Below are positions 33,889-44,812 of a stretch of DNA of 64,000 nucleotides, piece by piece. A model generated the notes under the pieces. That model made no database searches. It was given only the letters and a program-made list of their open reading frames with translations, and had not been told where the DNA came from. How positions within the stretch are numbered: the first letter of the stretch is position 1; the number at the start of each line of letters is the position of its first letter. Source of the stretch: Anthoceros angustus. Lineage: Eukaryota > Streptophyta > Anthocerotopsida > Anthocerotales > Anthocerotaceae. A program made the translations under genes and the position numbers. The DNA is taken from NCBI GenBank assembly GCA_010909165.1, contig MU008191.1:558001-622000 (forward strand), given 5' to 3'.

Positions 33889-34583
33889 ACATAAGGACTT
33901 AGGCATTAGAACTTTAAAATATACTTTTACTTCTATGCCAACCCACTCTGCACTAAACCTTTGCAATAAAAAAGTTGAAGCATGGACTCTTCCGTATTGC
34001 CCTATCGTAAGACTGTTCATACCATCTCTACTTAATCAATACAATTCCTATTTAAATTTTTCTTTCTAGATTTAAAGATGGAGTATGGTATACCTGGTTT
34101 CTTAGTTTCTAGAGCTCGAGGAATATTTTCACAAATGATAAAATAGTTTATTTAAATATTTATTGAGATATATTATGATATTATGAAAAACCTTAGAGTA
34201 GCATTTAAAAATTGGGCCTATCATATTATTTCAAATTCCAATTGGTCCTCATAGGATTGGGTTTTTTTTTAAATGATAAAAGTTGTCTTTCAAAGGTGTA
34301 ACACTTAGAATATTGTAATACAAACCTGAAACTAATATATGCAATAAAGTAGGTTGGAGTATTATTCATTATATGAATGATAGAAATAATACTCCAAAAC
34401 ATATTAGCTCTTCCAGTTTACACCAAATATTTCATATATAGAACAAAAACACAATTAGAATTACTAGGTGCCAATGGAATAAAAATAATAAAAAATCATT
34501 AAATATTTTCACGATACAATCTAGGACAACCTACCATTTACTCAAGCTTGTGATCATTCTCCATGTACACAAATCTATTGCTT
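33889..34583. other. AT-rich intergenic
   Basis: Nothing identified. Confidence 0.5.
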
Positions 34584-34880
34584 TCATCCAAAAAATCCTT
34601 TCTTTTTCTTCTTAGGATCCTCAACTCTAACTGGATTGTGTTTCATCTTTTCTATAGGAAGTTTTTCATCATCAATATTAAGTGTCTCTTGGGTAGGTTG
34701 AATTTGCTTCAAGTGCTCTTCTACTTGGATGGGCTTATCAGGATCTTTAGGAGGAACTATAATAGGCTTGTTTTGTTTTTTAAGCTCCTCATTATACTTA
34801 ATGAGATCCTTATCTCTTTGGATAGATTCGGGTGCTTCATAAAATAGAAAAAATGGATTTTTGAGCATAGGATTTTTCAT
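34584..34880 (-). CDS. Small hypothetical protein (98 aa)
   Basis: One ATG-to-stop frame on the minus strand in AT-rich DNA. The product is very polar: a Lys/Glu/Gln-rich middle (YNEELKKQNKPIIVPPKDPD) and a basic end (DPKKKKKGFFG). No signal peptide, no membrane segment and no family recognised. Codon composition is not random for so AT-rich a region, but the length is short enough that chance or a remnant exon cannot be ruled out. Confidence 0.3.
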   Translation of the reverse strand: MKNPMLKNPFFLFYEAPESIQRDKDLIKYNEELKKQNKPIIVPPKDPDKPIQVEEHLKQIQPTQETLNIDDEKLPIEKMKHNPVRVEDPKKKKKGFFG

Positions 34881-35398
34881 TTTTTAAGGTCATACACTAT
34901 GTAATAAATAATGAGAAAGATCCACTAAATTATTAAACATAGTATATCACTTTCTTGTAGTGTCACTCTAATATTAATATAAAAAATAAATTAATATATA
35001 CTTGAAATAGGTAGTATAGGAATATAAGTGAAAAACATGTCGTGATTTATTACAACAGCCTCCATAGCAACTTCCTCTTAAATTCATACATTGTGCCTAT
35101 ATAACTAATTAAACTCCTCCACTACCGTTAGTATCCTAGAGAGATATAAATTAACGGTTGCCTATGATTTGTTTACTTAATATAATATATATTTATATTA
35201 AGAAGTTTTAATAATAATCCTATTTTCATCACTTTAAATTTTTAGAACATAATTAATAATTTATTCATAATTTAGATAGCATAGTTAATATCATTAAAAA
35301 AAACCAAAACTATTTGCATGTGGAATTGTGGAACCCTTGTTGTGTGACCGTCTTTCTGTGCAATACACTTGGATATCTGGGCATTTGATCTTATCATA
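34881..35398. other. AT-rich intergenic
   Basis: Nothing identified. Confidence 0.5.
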
Positions 35399-36531
35399 AT
35401 GGCTCCCAAAAAAGAGGTAGCATCATATGCTCATGGAGGAATGTGGTCTAAGGAGTTAGATGAAGTTGGAGTAAACAAAATTTGGTCTGAACATGTGGAG
35501 AAAGAGAATGCAATCTATAATAATGTAGGAGGCCCTTTTATGATGAATCCTCTTACATGTAGGACATTACATGTGCATGAGGCTATACACGTAGTAATAT
35601 CTTTGGTGGTCAACAAGTTATTGATTTATCTACATAAGATTTGATACCTTTTAATCATAGCATGATTGTGTCTTACAGTAATTAATATTCCGGATAGACC
35701 ACAATACTGTAATCCTAAGACAAGAGGTATGCATCTGTTTCAACAAGTAAATTCTCATATTGTCATTTCAGCTCTAATTCACGAAGTTCTAGAACTACAA
35801 AGATGTAATGCCTATATATCTTTGCATTGAAGATGTAAAGTTACTAAGGAAGAGTATGAAGCCGCCTTGAAAGTATTAGGAATGGTCTCTATTCTTAAAA
35901 GGCCAGATGCAACTCCGACAGAGAAATGGGATTGTCCTCAGACTTCATCTCATGAATATGGTTGGGTGTCTAAACCACTGGTGCGTTATTCATATTACAT
36001 ATCCTTATTGATATATATAGAAAATTTTTAATGAAAAATTGGACCAACATGTTTGTTTGTTTGCTGTAGATTCCTCGCAACCCTGAGTTTTGTTATCCTA
36101 AAAATTCATGTGCGGAGACGTTATATGCCACAAAATACTACAGCTTAATGCATACTACACCCTTCACGGCAAAAGAACCTATTGCAAAAGATTATGGAAA
36201 ATCTCCAAAATCAGCAGGTAAGGCTCCTCATGTTGTTGCCACCAGCAATCCACCCACAACTGCATCAAATGAGCAAGTGATTGTGCCGTCAAATGGTAAT
36301 CCTACCATTTCGACATTGGATCCCACACCGTCAAATGGTAATCCTACCATTTCGACACTGGATCCCACAACTGCCTCTTCTATTCCTATTGCACGTGCCC
36401 TCTCTAGTATTGTTGGACCCACTGCCACTTCTGTTCCGTCGATACCTATTACTAATGGTGAATCTAGCTTAATACCTGGGCCACCTTTAATTCTACCTAT
36501 AACAGCTAGTCCTATAATAGCCACTACTTAA
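35399..36531 (+). pseudogene. Cilium-protein-like gene (FAM183/CFAP144 type), probably decayed
   Basis: Coding segments follow one another: ATG at 35399 (APKKEVASYAHGGMWSKELD, GGPFMMNPLTCRTLHV); 35678-35800 (NIPDRPQYCNPKTRGMHLF, SALIHEVLELQ); 35831-35980 (KWDCPQTSSHEYGWVSKPL, then a GTGCGT donor); and 36070-36531 (IPRNPEFCYPKNSCAETLYA, then a Thr/Pro/Ser-rich tail). The pattern Q-T-x-x-x-E-x-G-W followed by PL and a TLY-type segment is reminiscent of FAM183/CFAP144 axonemal proteins; this is a recollection, not an alignment. Decay signs: 30 bp between two AGATGTAA words (35801 and 35831) bring an in-frame TGA at 35828-35830, and the exon 1 junction could not be resolved. The tail has a 14-residue tandem duplication (PSNGNPTISTLDPT). 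Confidence 0.4.
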
Positions 36532-37500
36532 TTTGCCGTTCCTTCCTGTATTGCTCATACACCACCACATATCACTTTTTGTTTGAGTTTTATTTGTCTT
36601 TTCCTTTTTTTTTTTCCCACTTTTCTAAAAGTGATGTTTGGTTCTTAGCACTTGAGCTTCTCTTCATCTTATTTCATGGTACCAATAGACTTCACATTCA
36701 AGTCACATGATTGATAGCCATATAATAGACCTTACATTCAAAGTCATGTTTTTACTACCCATGTGATTTTGACATTGATTTTATTATGGGGAATGCCAGT
36801 CCTTACATAAGTAAGGACAATAGCCACACACGTTCTTGTAATAAAGAATAGACAATTTTCTTGCACAGTCTACAAATAAAGTTTTGAGGCACTTTTCTTG
36901 GACATATCTACAAATAAATTATAGAAAATTTTTGTTGCAAATGCATACAAATAAATAGGCACAAACCCCACTAGTATTGTCTAATTCCATATATGAAACC
37001 ACACCAATTATTAATAATAAATATACACAACTAACTTCAATTTAATCAAATATATTGAAAGTGGATTAGTTAGCAAAGAAAGTCGTTTTATACTCATAAT
37101 CTACACCACGTCAAACACAAAGTATCTTTGATGACTTGAGATCATATAAGTTTGTATTCTAACATGGATACAAACAATTATGAATTTAGATAACTGTATA
37201 TCACTTACTATATTTATTTTATGCAGGTTAAAATCAAGTATCAAATAACTTGGTTTGATGTATGATAAGATTCATTCTCTTAACTCCAACTTGACAGTAA
37301 AAAAATTAATTTTTTTATAAAATATATTATATATTAGGTAAAATATTAAAATTATATTAATTTAATATATTTAATAATGTTAATGAGTAGGTATGGTTTT
37401 TTCTATACCTATCTATTTATCTATTTAGGTAGACTGGGATGCATGAAAATTTAACTCTATAAGTAAGAAGCCTTGCATGAGAAGCATGTAGCCCTGGATC
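36532..37500. other. AT-rich intergenic
   Basis: Nothing identified apart from homopolymer and TA-rich stretches. Confidence 0.5.
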
Positions 37501-38100
37501 TAGTTAGTAAGTTGTAAGTAGTGGTGGTAAGACTTAGCTTAGGGCTTAAAGAAGAAAGACTTAGCTTAGGGCTTAAAGAAGAAAGTCTGCTTTAAGCACT
37601 TACTTTGGAAATGTTGTAAGCCTCCCTATAAAAGGAGATGAGGCTAGCCTTAGAGAAGCATCTTGTGATCCTAGCATGGGGAGCTACACTCTTGAGGATA
37701 GGACTTTGGTGCCTAGAGGCCTTGGGAGCCTAGAGTGTGAGCATGTCTAGAAGGATCCTAGCACTTGGGAGCTACACTTCTGTGAGGAGTGTGAGCATGT
37801 CTAGAAGGATCCTAGCACTTGGGAGCTACACTTCTGTGAGGATAGGAATGTGGTGCCTAGAGGCCTTGGGAGCCTAGAGTGTGAGCATGCTAGAGGAGAG
37901 CTGTTGAGGAGGAGATCGAGGGGAGAGAGCTAAGCTCCTAGCTTAGGCAAAGATGGGGAGCTCTCGTGCTAGAGGAGAGCTGTTGAGGAGGAGATTGAGG
38001 GGAGAGAGCTAAGCTCCTAGCTTAGGCAAAGATGGGGAGCTCTCTCTGATCTCTCATGTATTCTTGTTGACTCTTCTTTGGAATAAGCAGTGACAGACGT
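37501..38100 (+). repeat. LTR-like segment with nested tandem duplications
   Basis: A TATA-like CCTATAAAAGGAG at about 37,632 precedes nested duplications: GACTTAGCTTAGGGCTTAAAG twice, a unit of about 60 bp containing TCTAGAAGGATCCTAGCAC twice, and a unit of about 78 bp containing GCTAGAGGAGAGCTGTTGAGG twice. GGAATAAG follows at about 38,080. A TATA box and a poly(A)-like signal flanking a few hundred bases suggest a solo LTR, but no terminal repeats or target duplications were found. Confidence 0.45.
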
Positions 38101-38182
38101 CTTGTTGCGAGTCATCCCGTGGAAGGACGGCGGGCTACTTGGAGGCCTCGTGCTGGTGTCTGATGATGTTTTTGTTGCTATC

Positions 38183-38303
38183 TGCGTGACTGCCCCACCT
38201 CGCTGAAAGCTAACTGCGTGACTGCTCCACCTCGCTGAAAGCTAGCTGCGTGACTGCCTCACCTCGCTGAAAGCTAACTGTGTGACTCCCCCACCTCGCT
38301 GAA
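38183..38303 (+). repeat. Tandem repeat, about 34 bp, four units
   Basis: Units read GCGTGACTGCCCCACCTCGC followed by TGAAAGCTAAC, with small changes. Confidence 0.8.
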
Positions 38304-38369
38304 AAGGGGGTGTTATTTTATAGGTCATTTCTCTTTGGAAAAAACTTTGTAGGTCATACCCCGTGGGGG

Positions 38370-38460
38370 ACCCTTTTTGATGGACATGAGATAGCATCAG
38401 ATAGTTCCAAGCTCCCTTTTTGATGTTCATGAGATAGCATGAGATAGTTCCAAGCTCCAA
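38370..38460 (+). repeat. Direct duplication of about 45 bp
   Basis: CTTTTTGATG, ATGAGATAGCAT and AGATAGTTCCAAGCTCC occur twice in the same order. Confidence 0.75.
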
Positions 38461-38556
38461 CCACAACATGTGATCGCTAGAGTCCAGTGTTGCATGTGTC
38501 CGTGGTGTAGCGGTACCGACCATCCATTATTCCACTGCCGTTTCCAGTAGCTGTGT

Positions 38557-39145
38557 GGCATACAGCCATCTCCTTCATCCAAGCTTTATGAAGGCCGTGC
38601 TCTGCAGTACACTCCGCTGTGGTCCCTGCAGACTTTGTGTGGACGAACTCGCAAGGGGTTTCCAGAGTGCGTGCGTGTGTGTGTCTTGAGCTCAGATTTT
38701 GCATGAGTGCGGCAGCCGGGGAGCTCCAATGGCCGCCTTGCTGCAGACTGTCCACAACCCGCTGAGTCATCACCGCACTGGGGCCAGATCTGGTCTCTGT
38801 GCGATTCGCGAGCTGCTTCTGCTCCGGCCCCTCCATAGGAGATGGTACAGCCATCTCCTTTGTCCAAGCTTCCAGAGAGCATATCAAGCCCGGGCACTGC
38901 AGTACATTCCGCTGTGATCCCTGCAGACTTTGTGTGGACAAACTCGCAAGGCGTTTCCAAAGTGCGTGTGTGTGTGTGTGTGTGTGTCTTGAGCTCAGAT
39001 CTCAGATGAGTGCGGCAGCCAGGAAGCTCTGATGGCCGCCTTGCGGCAGACTGTTCACAAAACAAGTGTAAACCTGTGAATGGTTAAGGACTCCGCTGAG
39101 GTCATCACCGCAAAGGGGCCCGATCTGGCCAGCTGCTTCTTCCCC
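38557..39145 (+). repeat. Tandem duplication of about 290 bp with (GT)n
   Basis: Copies run about 38557-38845 and 38849-39145. Shared landmarks in order: ACAGCCATCTCCTT, CTGCAGACTTTGTGTGGAC, a GTGTGT run, TCTTGAGCTCAGAT, GAGTGCGGCAGCC, GATGGCCGCCTTG-type sequence, and CATCACCGCA. The second copy has a longer GT run. No coding potential is supported. Confidence 0.75.
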
Positions 39146-42041
39146 GGTCCCGCTCTCCCCCCGTACACTCCATACCCTTCCGGGACCACGGATAACGTAA
39201 AAGCTGGCCGCGCCCCGGTCCCCTGTGCGCGCCCTGGCTGTGGAGGAGCGGCCAGCCTCGCCTGACATTCCCAAGAAGATCTCCAAATCCGCGAAAACAG
39301 CTTCTGTACTCCGCCGACACCAGCTGCTTATAGAATTATCCACGGCTAACCTCGTCGTCACACAAGGGCTCCAGTCCATACCAAAGATGAAGCCGCTCCA
39401 AATGTCAGGTTAGGTTATTCCGCGCTTTCCTGTACACGCAAGGACGGCTCATGCATTCCAGCCTTTAGCGGCAACGCTCCCGCACACCTCACCCTTCCCA
39501 TGTCCGTACGTGCTGTGTCGTCCATGGAATTGCTATGCATACATTACAGTATTCCAGGCTGTGCCGTGCTCCTTTTGTCCATTCCTCCCAAACACAAAGC
39601 TGAATGTGCACACTCGCAGAGCACAGCCAGCGGTTCCATCTCCCCGCGCGGCTCGTGAGCGTCGAGCATCAGGACAGCAGCAGGCCGCGAAGCTGCCTCG
39701 GCATCCATGCGGCATGCCGCCCGCGGCTCTTGCATCTTCAAATATTAATTTTCATGTTTCAAAATCGTTTGTTTAATGTGTGTCAATGCAGGTGTGACAT
39801 ACGTGGGAGCCATCTAGTGTTGCGGCACGTCGCGAGCCATTCGGTGTGACTGCGACTGACATGCTCCCATCGCGGTGGCCTCCACGATGGGTGGGAGCCT
39901 TCATCCGGCGGTGACGGGTCGCCCAGGGGACCAGCCGCGGCCGGGGCCGGGGCCGTGATTTCGGAAGGTAAACCAGTTACCAAACCAGCAGAAACTGTTC
40001 CTGTTCGGTAGAGTAAATACTGGCCTATATGTGTGGGAACGGGGCGAGTCACATTTAGAGGTCGAGTTTGTGCGCGTAGTGCCTGCCACCTTCTGCTTCC
40101 CTTGCTCCCTTGCCTTTGCCTTTTTGCCTCTCCTTTTCCGTTCTCGGGCGCTCGGCTTTGCTCGGCCCGGCTCTGCTGTTTGCTTTCTGCGCTGGCTCGC
40201 GCGCGCGCGCTCGCTCGCTGGCTCCCTGCCGTCTTGAATTCTCCCTTCTCTGCTGCGCCGTTCGCGGGCGCTGTGAGATTGCGATCGTGTGAGGCATCTG
40301 TGTGGGGCGAGGCGGCACAATTCGGCGCAATTCTGGGGCCGCGCAAGAGTTGCGATGCAGGCTGTGGCGTTGCTGTCGTTCTGTGACATTGGCTTACCGT
40401 CCTGTAGTGTGAACGTCGTGGTACCGCCGGATCTGCTGCGCTGATGCATGTGGAATTGGTGTAGCCATTTCTGCGGTGGCTGAATCCTGGAGTGCGGCGC
40501 GTTTTGGTTTGGCTGGCTGGCTGGCTGGGAGGAGGCTGTGGATGCTGCGGTCGCGTGCCGGGGGGTTCGAGAGTGGTTGGATCGCGGCTTTGGTGTAGGG
40601 GTGTGTGCGGAGCGGCTGCGTCGCAAGATTTGCTTGGTTGTAGCGCGCTCTGGCGGCAGCTGCAGGCAGACGGTCTCTTCGTATCAGAGGAGCTGCGTGC
40701 CGGTTTGCCTGGGCTTGTGTGGCTGTGAGGAGCGTGCCTCGCTCTCTTCTGTCGGTGATCTCGTTTGTCTTCGATTTCGGCATCCGGAACACGACTGCTT
40801 GGTGAGTGGAGGTTGCGGTTTGTTCTGTTTCGGGCTGGCTGTGTGTGGGGTTTTGGTTGGTGAGGAGGCGGAGGGCCGTGGACCGGCCATGTAGGTAGCT
40901 AGGTTGGGGGAGGGAGGGGGGGGCGGTGTGAGGGCGCGGCGCTATTGCGTTTTACTTGCTGTGAGCTGTCGCGATGCGCCGGCGCTAGTTTGGTTCAAGT
41001 TTGGAAGGTCGAGGACCGTGTGCTTTGGGGTATTCGGTGTGTCTGCGGTGAAGGACTTGCAAGACTGTGGAACTAAATTGAACTCCAGGTTTTCGGGAGA
41101 GAATGTGGAGAGTGGAGAGTTCTCATTTAGGGTTTTGGTTGTAGTACATGGTATATCCATTTGGAGTATAGATGGTTGTAGGCACAACATGTTTGTAGCT
41201 GCTTCTGGCCTGGGGCTTGTTCTCTATGGCTGGGTGCCCTTGCGCTTATGTTTGTTATCTTTAACTGAGCAACTGCTTGCCGCGCTGGGCTCAGCTTAGG
41301 TTGCGTTCTCTAACTCGTTCTGATGTGTGTTTGTGTTCCAGGTTCCAGTGTTGGCGAGCTCTTTCGTTGGTTGGGTACCCGATTGCTTTGAGGTTTGATA
41401 CATCACTCTGGCAGCCTCTTTAGCCCCTCGTGTCCGCACCTCTTCGCAGGTGTGGGGGAGAGCTGGAGTGTGTCCAGCTCTGAGTGCCCCTCAGAAAGCG
41501 AGGCACTCCCAGGTTTGGAGGGCCTGCCGCATGGTACAGGGTGTAGCAGTGGACTACGGCTAAAATAAGGTGGTTCAAGATGTAAGCTCATGTGTGTGGA
41601 AATGTAAGAGATAAAACTCACTTAGACTGTTGCTACTAGCAGAGTCTATCGATGTAGATATCTTATACCCTGGAGAGGAGGGTGCAAGCTATGTCACTGC
41701 AGCCGGGGCTGTCATCCTTTGAGTCTGTTCATCTGTGCTGGTGGTGAATCCTAGTGAGCTGTCACGTGGGGATGGTTTGTGCAACCCTTGTTACTCCAGC
41801 TATGATAGTGGCTCCCTGTGGGTTCTTCCGGCGCTCCTGAGTGGAACAGGGCGAGGTGAATACTGATGCTGGTCATGTTTCTCACTCTCAGCCAAGCACT
41901 CCCTCTGCGATTTGGAAAATTGTCAGTAGGTTTGGAGTTCTGTGCACGTTTGATTTGTTTGTGCTAGCTGGGTCCTCCTAGGCTGTCTCAAAACACGGGG
42001 AAGTGAAGCTCTGCAACCTCGGAACTGAGGATCCAAGTGAG
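39146..42041 (+). promoter_or_regulatory. Upstream region and probable spliced leader of the LRR gene
   Basis: GC-rich from about 39,850. A strong donor (GGTGAGT after 40801) and an acceptor (TTGTGTTCCAG ending at 41341) suggest a 540-bp 5'-UTR intron; more introns may lie between 41,342 and 42,041. No other gene is supported; open frames here are low-complexity. Confidence 0.4.
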
Positions 42042-44812
42042 ATGGCTAGGATGTCTTGTCTACCTATATTTGGGTGGAAGCATAAAGGAAAGGTATGCAA
42101 TTCTTAATGCTTTTGATACCTCATCAGCATTCCTAGACGGAGGAGTTTATTGCTCAGCAGGATTCTTCGTTTTCCGTTTTCCATGCAGGTTGTTGAGGCA
42201 GTCCCGATGAGGGTCATGTCACAGTGGGAGGCATGCAGTCCTATCACTTCTCCAGCAAGTGAGGATGCAAGCGCAGATGCAAGTATGGGCGTTCAGGAGA
42301 ATTTATCACAGGTGTTGTCCGCCATCGAGCTGCCCACCCAAGGGAACAGGGTGCTTGCATCAATGGAGGCCAGCATGGATGAACCAGAGGTACATGGGCT
42401 TGACGCTCTTGCCGGACCGCTTGCATCAATGGAGGCCAGCATGGATGAACCAAAGGTACATGGGCTTGACATTCTTGCTGGAAAAGCAGACTATGAAGGT
42501 GAACTGCTGGATGACACAGCTGCCAGCGTGGATAATCATATTAAAGAGGCTTACCCATGTTCTGGTTCCACTCACCTTGCTCGTGGTAGTGGGCAAGATT
42601 ATGGTGGAAGTTTGCAAGGTTATCCATCTTGCCTGACCGAAGGAAGCCCTTCTGAAGCGGGTCACTTGACGGTTAGTGATCCAGGAACTATGCCAGGTGC
42701 CAGACAGCAGTTACAGGATTTTGGGCGTAGTTGCTCAGGTGCATTTTCAGAGATGAAGCCATCTGAAGAGAATGAGAGCTGTGGACATCGTCTCAGCGAT
42801 TACAGCCTTAACTCGGGATTGGTTGATGGGTCTTATGCACCAACTGAAGCCCTGCTCCAAGCTCATGAAAAATTCTCATTTGCGGTCAGGACTTCCACAT
42901 CAAGAAGACTTGCGCAACAAGGATTTGCTACTACTAGGTCTGAGGGTTCTGCTCGGAGTGTGGATGATGGAGTCATGTTTGGTATGGGGCCTGTAGGTCG
43001 TGGAATGTCCGCACCACCGAAAAAGCCTTGGTGGAAGGTAACTTTGAGAGCCCATCGTAGTGTTGCTCTTTCTGCCAGCAACCAAGCATCAAAGTCGCTG
43101 TGTGTTTCACAAGCACCTGAGAAGACTACTGCTCCTTTGCACCAACTTGGTTTTTATGGATCGGACGGGGATGACTGTGGAGGTATTGTTTCCCCACCGT
43201 CTGGGAATGATGCTGGCCTGTGTCGGAGTGGAGGAAGTGTAACAAGCTCTGGAGATGTTTCACCGGTGCAAACTGCTCATGTTGAGGATGTCATTGAGCA
43301 AGTCCCTGCTGGGATAGCTGATGGGGTTGCCATGGACGCTGGAACCATCAATCGTGCTTGGCCTTATTCTCCCTCTCATCTTGACGGTCTTCAAACTAAC
43401 AGCTCTTTCGTGTTTCCTGGAAAGAAGCGGGTGGAGGAATGGTTTGCAACTGTTGATCTCAGTGTTCCTTCTGAAGAGGAACTGCCGTTCACAGATGTCA
43501 TTTCCCCTAAAAAGCAGCCAGACTGCACTGAAGATCTTGCAGGAAGACAAGTTAAGGAGAGTACTGTACGGTCGTCAGGTCAGTCAGAGGGTCCTCTCGA
43601 CGTGGACATGGCATTGGCTGTGGCTGCAGCCCGGGCCCTTCATTCGTTGGCCACAGTGGCACACTATTCTGGTACTGGGCTGAGGATTGTTCCCCCTTTT
43701 GGGCAGTTCACCTTACTGAAGACAATCAACTTGTCTTCTAATTCCCTAGGTAAAGTTTCCGACTGGTGCGCTTTTTTCTTTTTGACTTGTTATAGTTTTT
43801 ATGCAATGGTGGAATTAAATACATGCTATTGAATCGATTATTGCAGTTCGCATTCCTTCTGGTAGTTTTCCCAAAAGCGTCCACTGCCTGGATTTGTCTC
43901 GCAACAAGATCGTTGCCATCGAAGGGCTGCGCGAGTTGACAAAACTTCGAACTTTGAACTTGTCATCGAATCGCATAACTCGGATTGGGCATGGTGAGTT
44001 CTGACCCGCTATTGTGTAACTGCAATCCATCATCCAAAGTTGCTTTACTTCATTGCAAAAGGCTCAAGACCGTTGTACTTCTCTTCTCAGGTTTGGCGCA
44101 TTGCACTTCACTCCGGGAGCTTTATCTAGGAGCAAACAAGATCAGCGAAGTCGAAGGCCTCCATCGTTTGTTGAAGCTGACTATATTGGATGTGAGCTAT
44201 AACAAGGTGGCAGAAGTTGCGGGACTTAATCAGCTTGCAGCTAATTATCTCTCTCTTCAAGAGCTGAATGTGTCTGGGAATGGGCTGTGCAAGAATATGG
44301 GGGAAGAGCAGCTGAGAAAATTCATCGGTGGTCTTTGCCCGAGTGTTATCTACTTGAACAAGCAACCCCTGAAGTCTTTCACTAGGGGAGAAGGTGTGAC
44401 GAAAGTAGGTTCTTCCACTGGGCATCATGTCCAACGGGGAATGAAGTCAAGCAACAAGGTGGCAAAGAAAGGAGGTAGCGTGCAGATCGCCCCCGGACAC
44501 AAGAGAACTGGCAGTGGGGAACCCTCGAAGACATCCAGCCATGGCGGTATCATGCCTAGCCAGGTGGGTCAAAACGGTAAGAGTCATGGGATCCTGACCT
44601 CATCGCGTCATCGACAGGGCCACGGCCATGGCCATGGCCACGGTCACGGCCACGGCCACCACCACAACCATCATCGAGACAAGCGCGGGAGACGGTCAGT
44701 GGAGTCAAGCCCGGTCGTCCACCTCGAGGCTTTCGATCCTCGAGATCCTGTTCCTCGAATACAGAGCGACGGTGCCCTGAATCATCAGGATGTGACTGCG
44801 GAAGCTTCTTAG
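42042..44812 (+). CDS. SDS22-like leucine-rich-repeat protein
   Basis: Exons 42042-42092, 42189-43749, 43847-43993 and 44091-44812 give 826 residues. The tiny first exon encodes MARMSCLPIFGWKHKGK, joined to VVEAVPMRVMSQ; this short Cys/Lys start is typical of plant proteins annotated as outer-arm dynein light chain 1-like. The long exon 2 is a Ser/Glu/Pro-rich, probably disordered region with a 22-residue direct repeat. From about residue 510 come LRRs of the SDS22 type: LKTINLSSNSLG, VHCLDLSRNKIVAIEGL, LRTLNLSSNRITRIG, LRELYLGANKISEVEGL and LTILDVSYNKVAEVAGL. Then a cap (PSVIYLNKQPLK), a basic tail, a run of Gly-His pairs with HHH, and a polar end. The partner is unknown; SDS22-type repeats usually bind a phosphatase or cytoskeletal protein. 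The dynein name rests only on LRR similarity. Confidence 0.85.
42354..42485 (+). repeat. 66-bp in-frame tandem duplication in the LRR gene
   Basis: Units 42354-42419 and 42420-42485 each encode LASMEASMDEP, VHGLD and LAG; only a few bases differ, so the duplication is recent. Confidence 0.9.

Noticed and set aside
39901-40626. Long minus-strand frame upstream of the LRR gene
   Set aside because: Arg/Pro/Ser/Gln-rich low complexity in a GC-rich promoter and leader; no domain and no family match.
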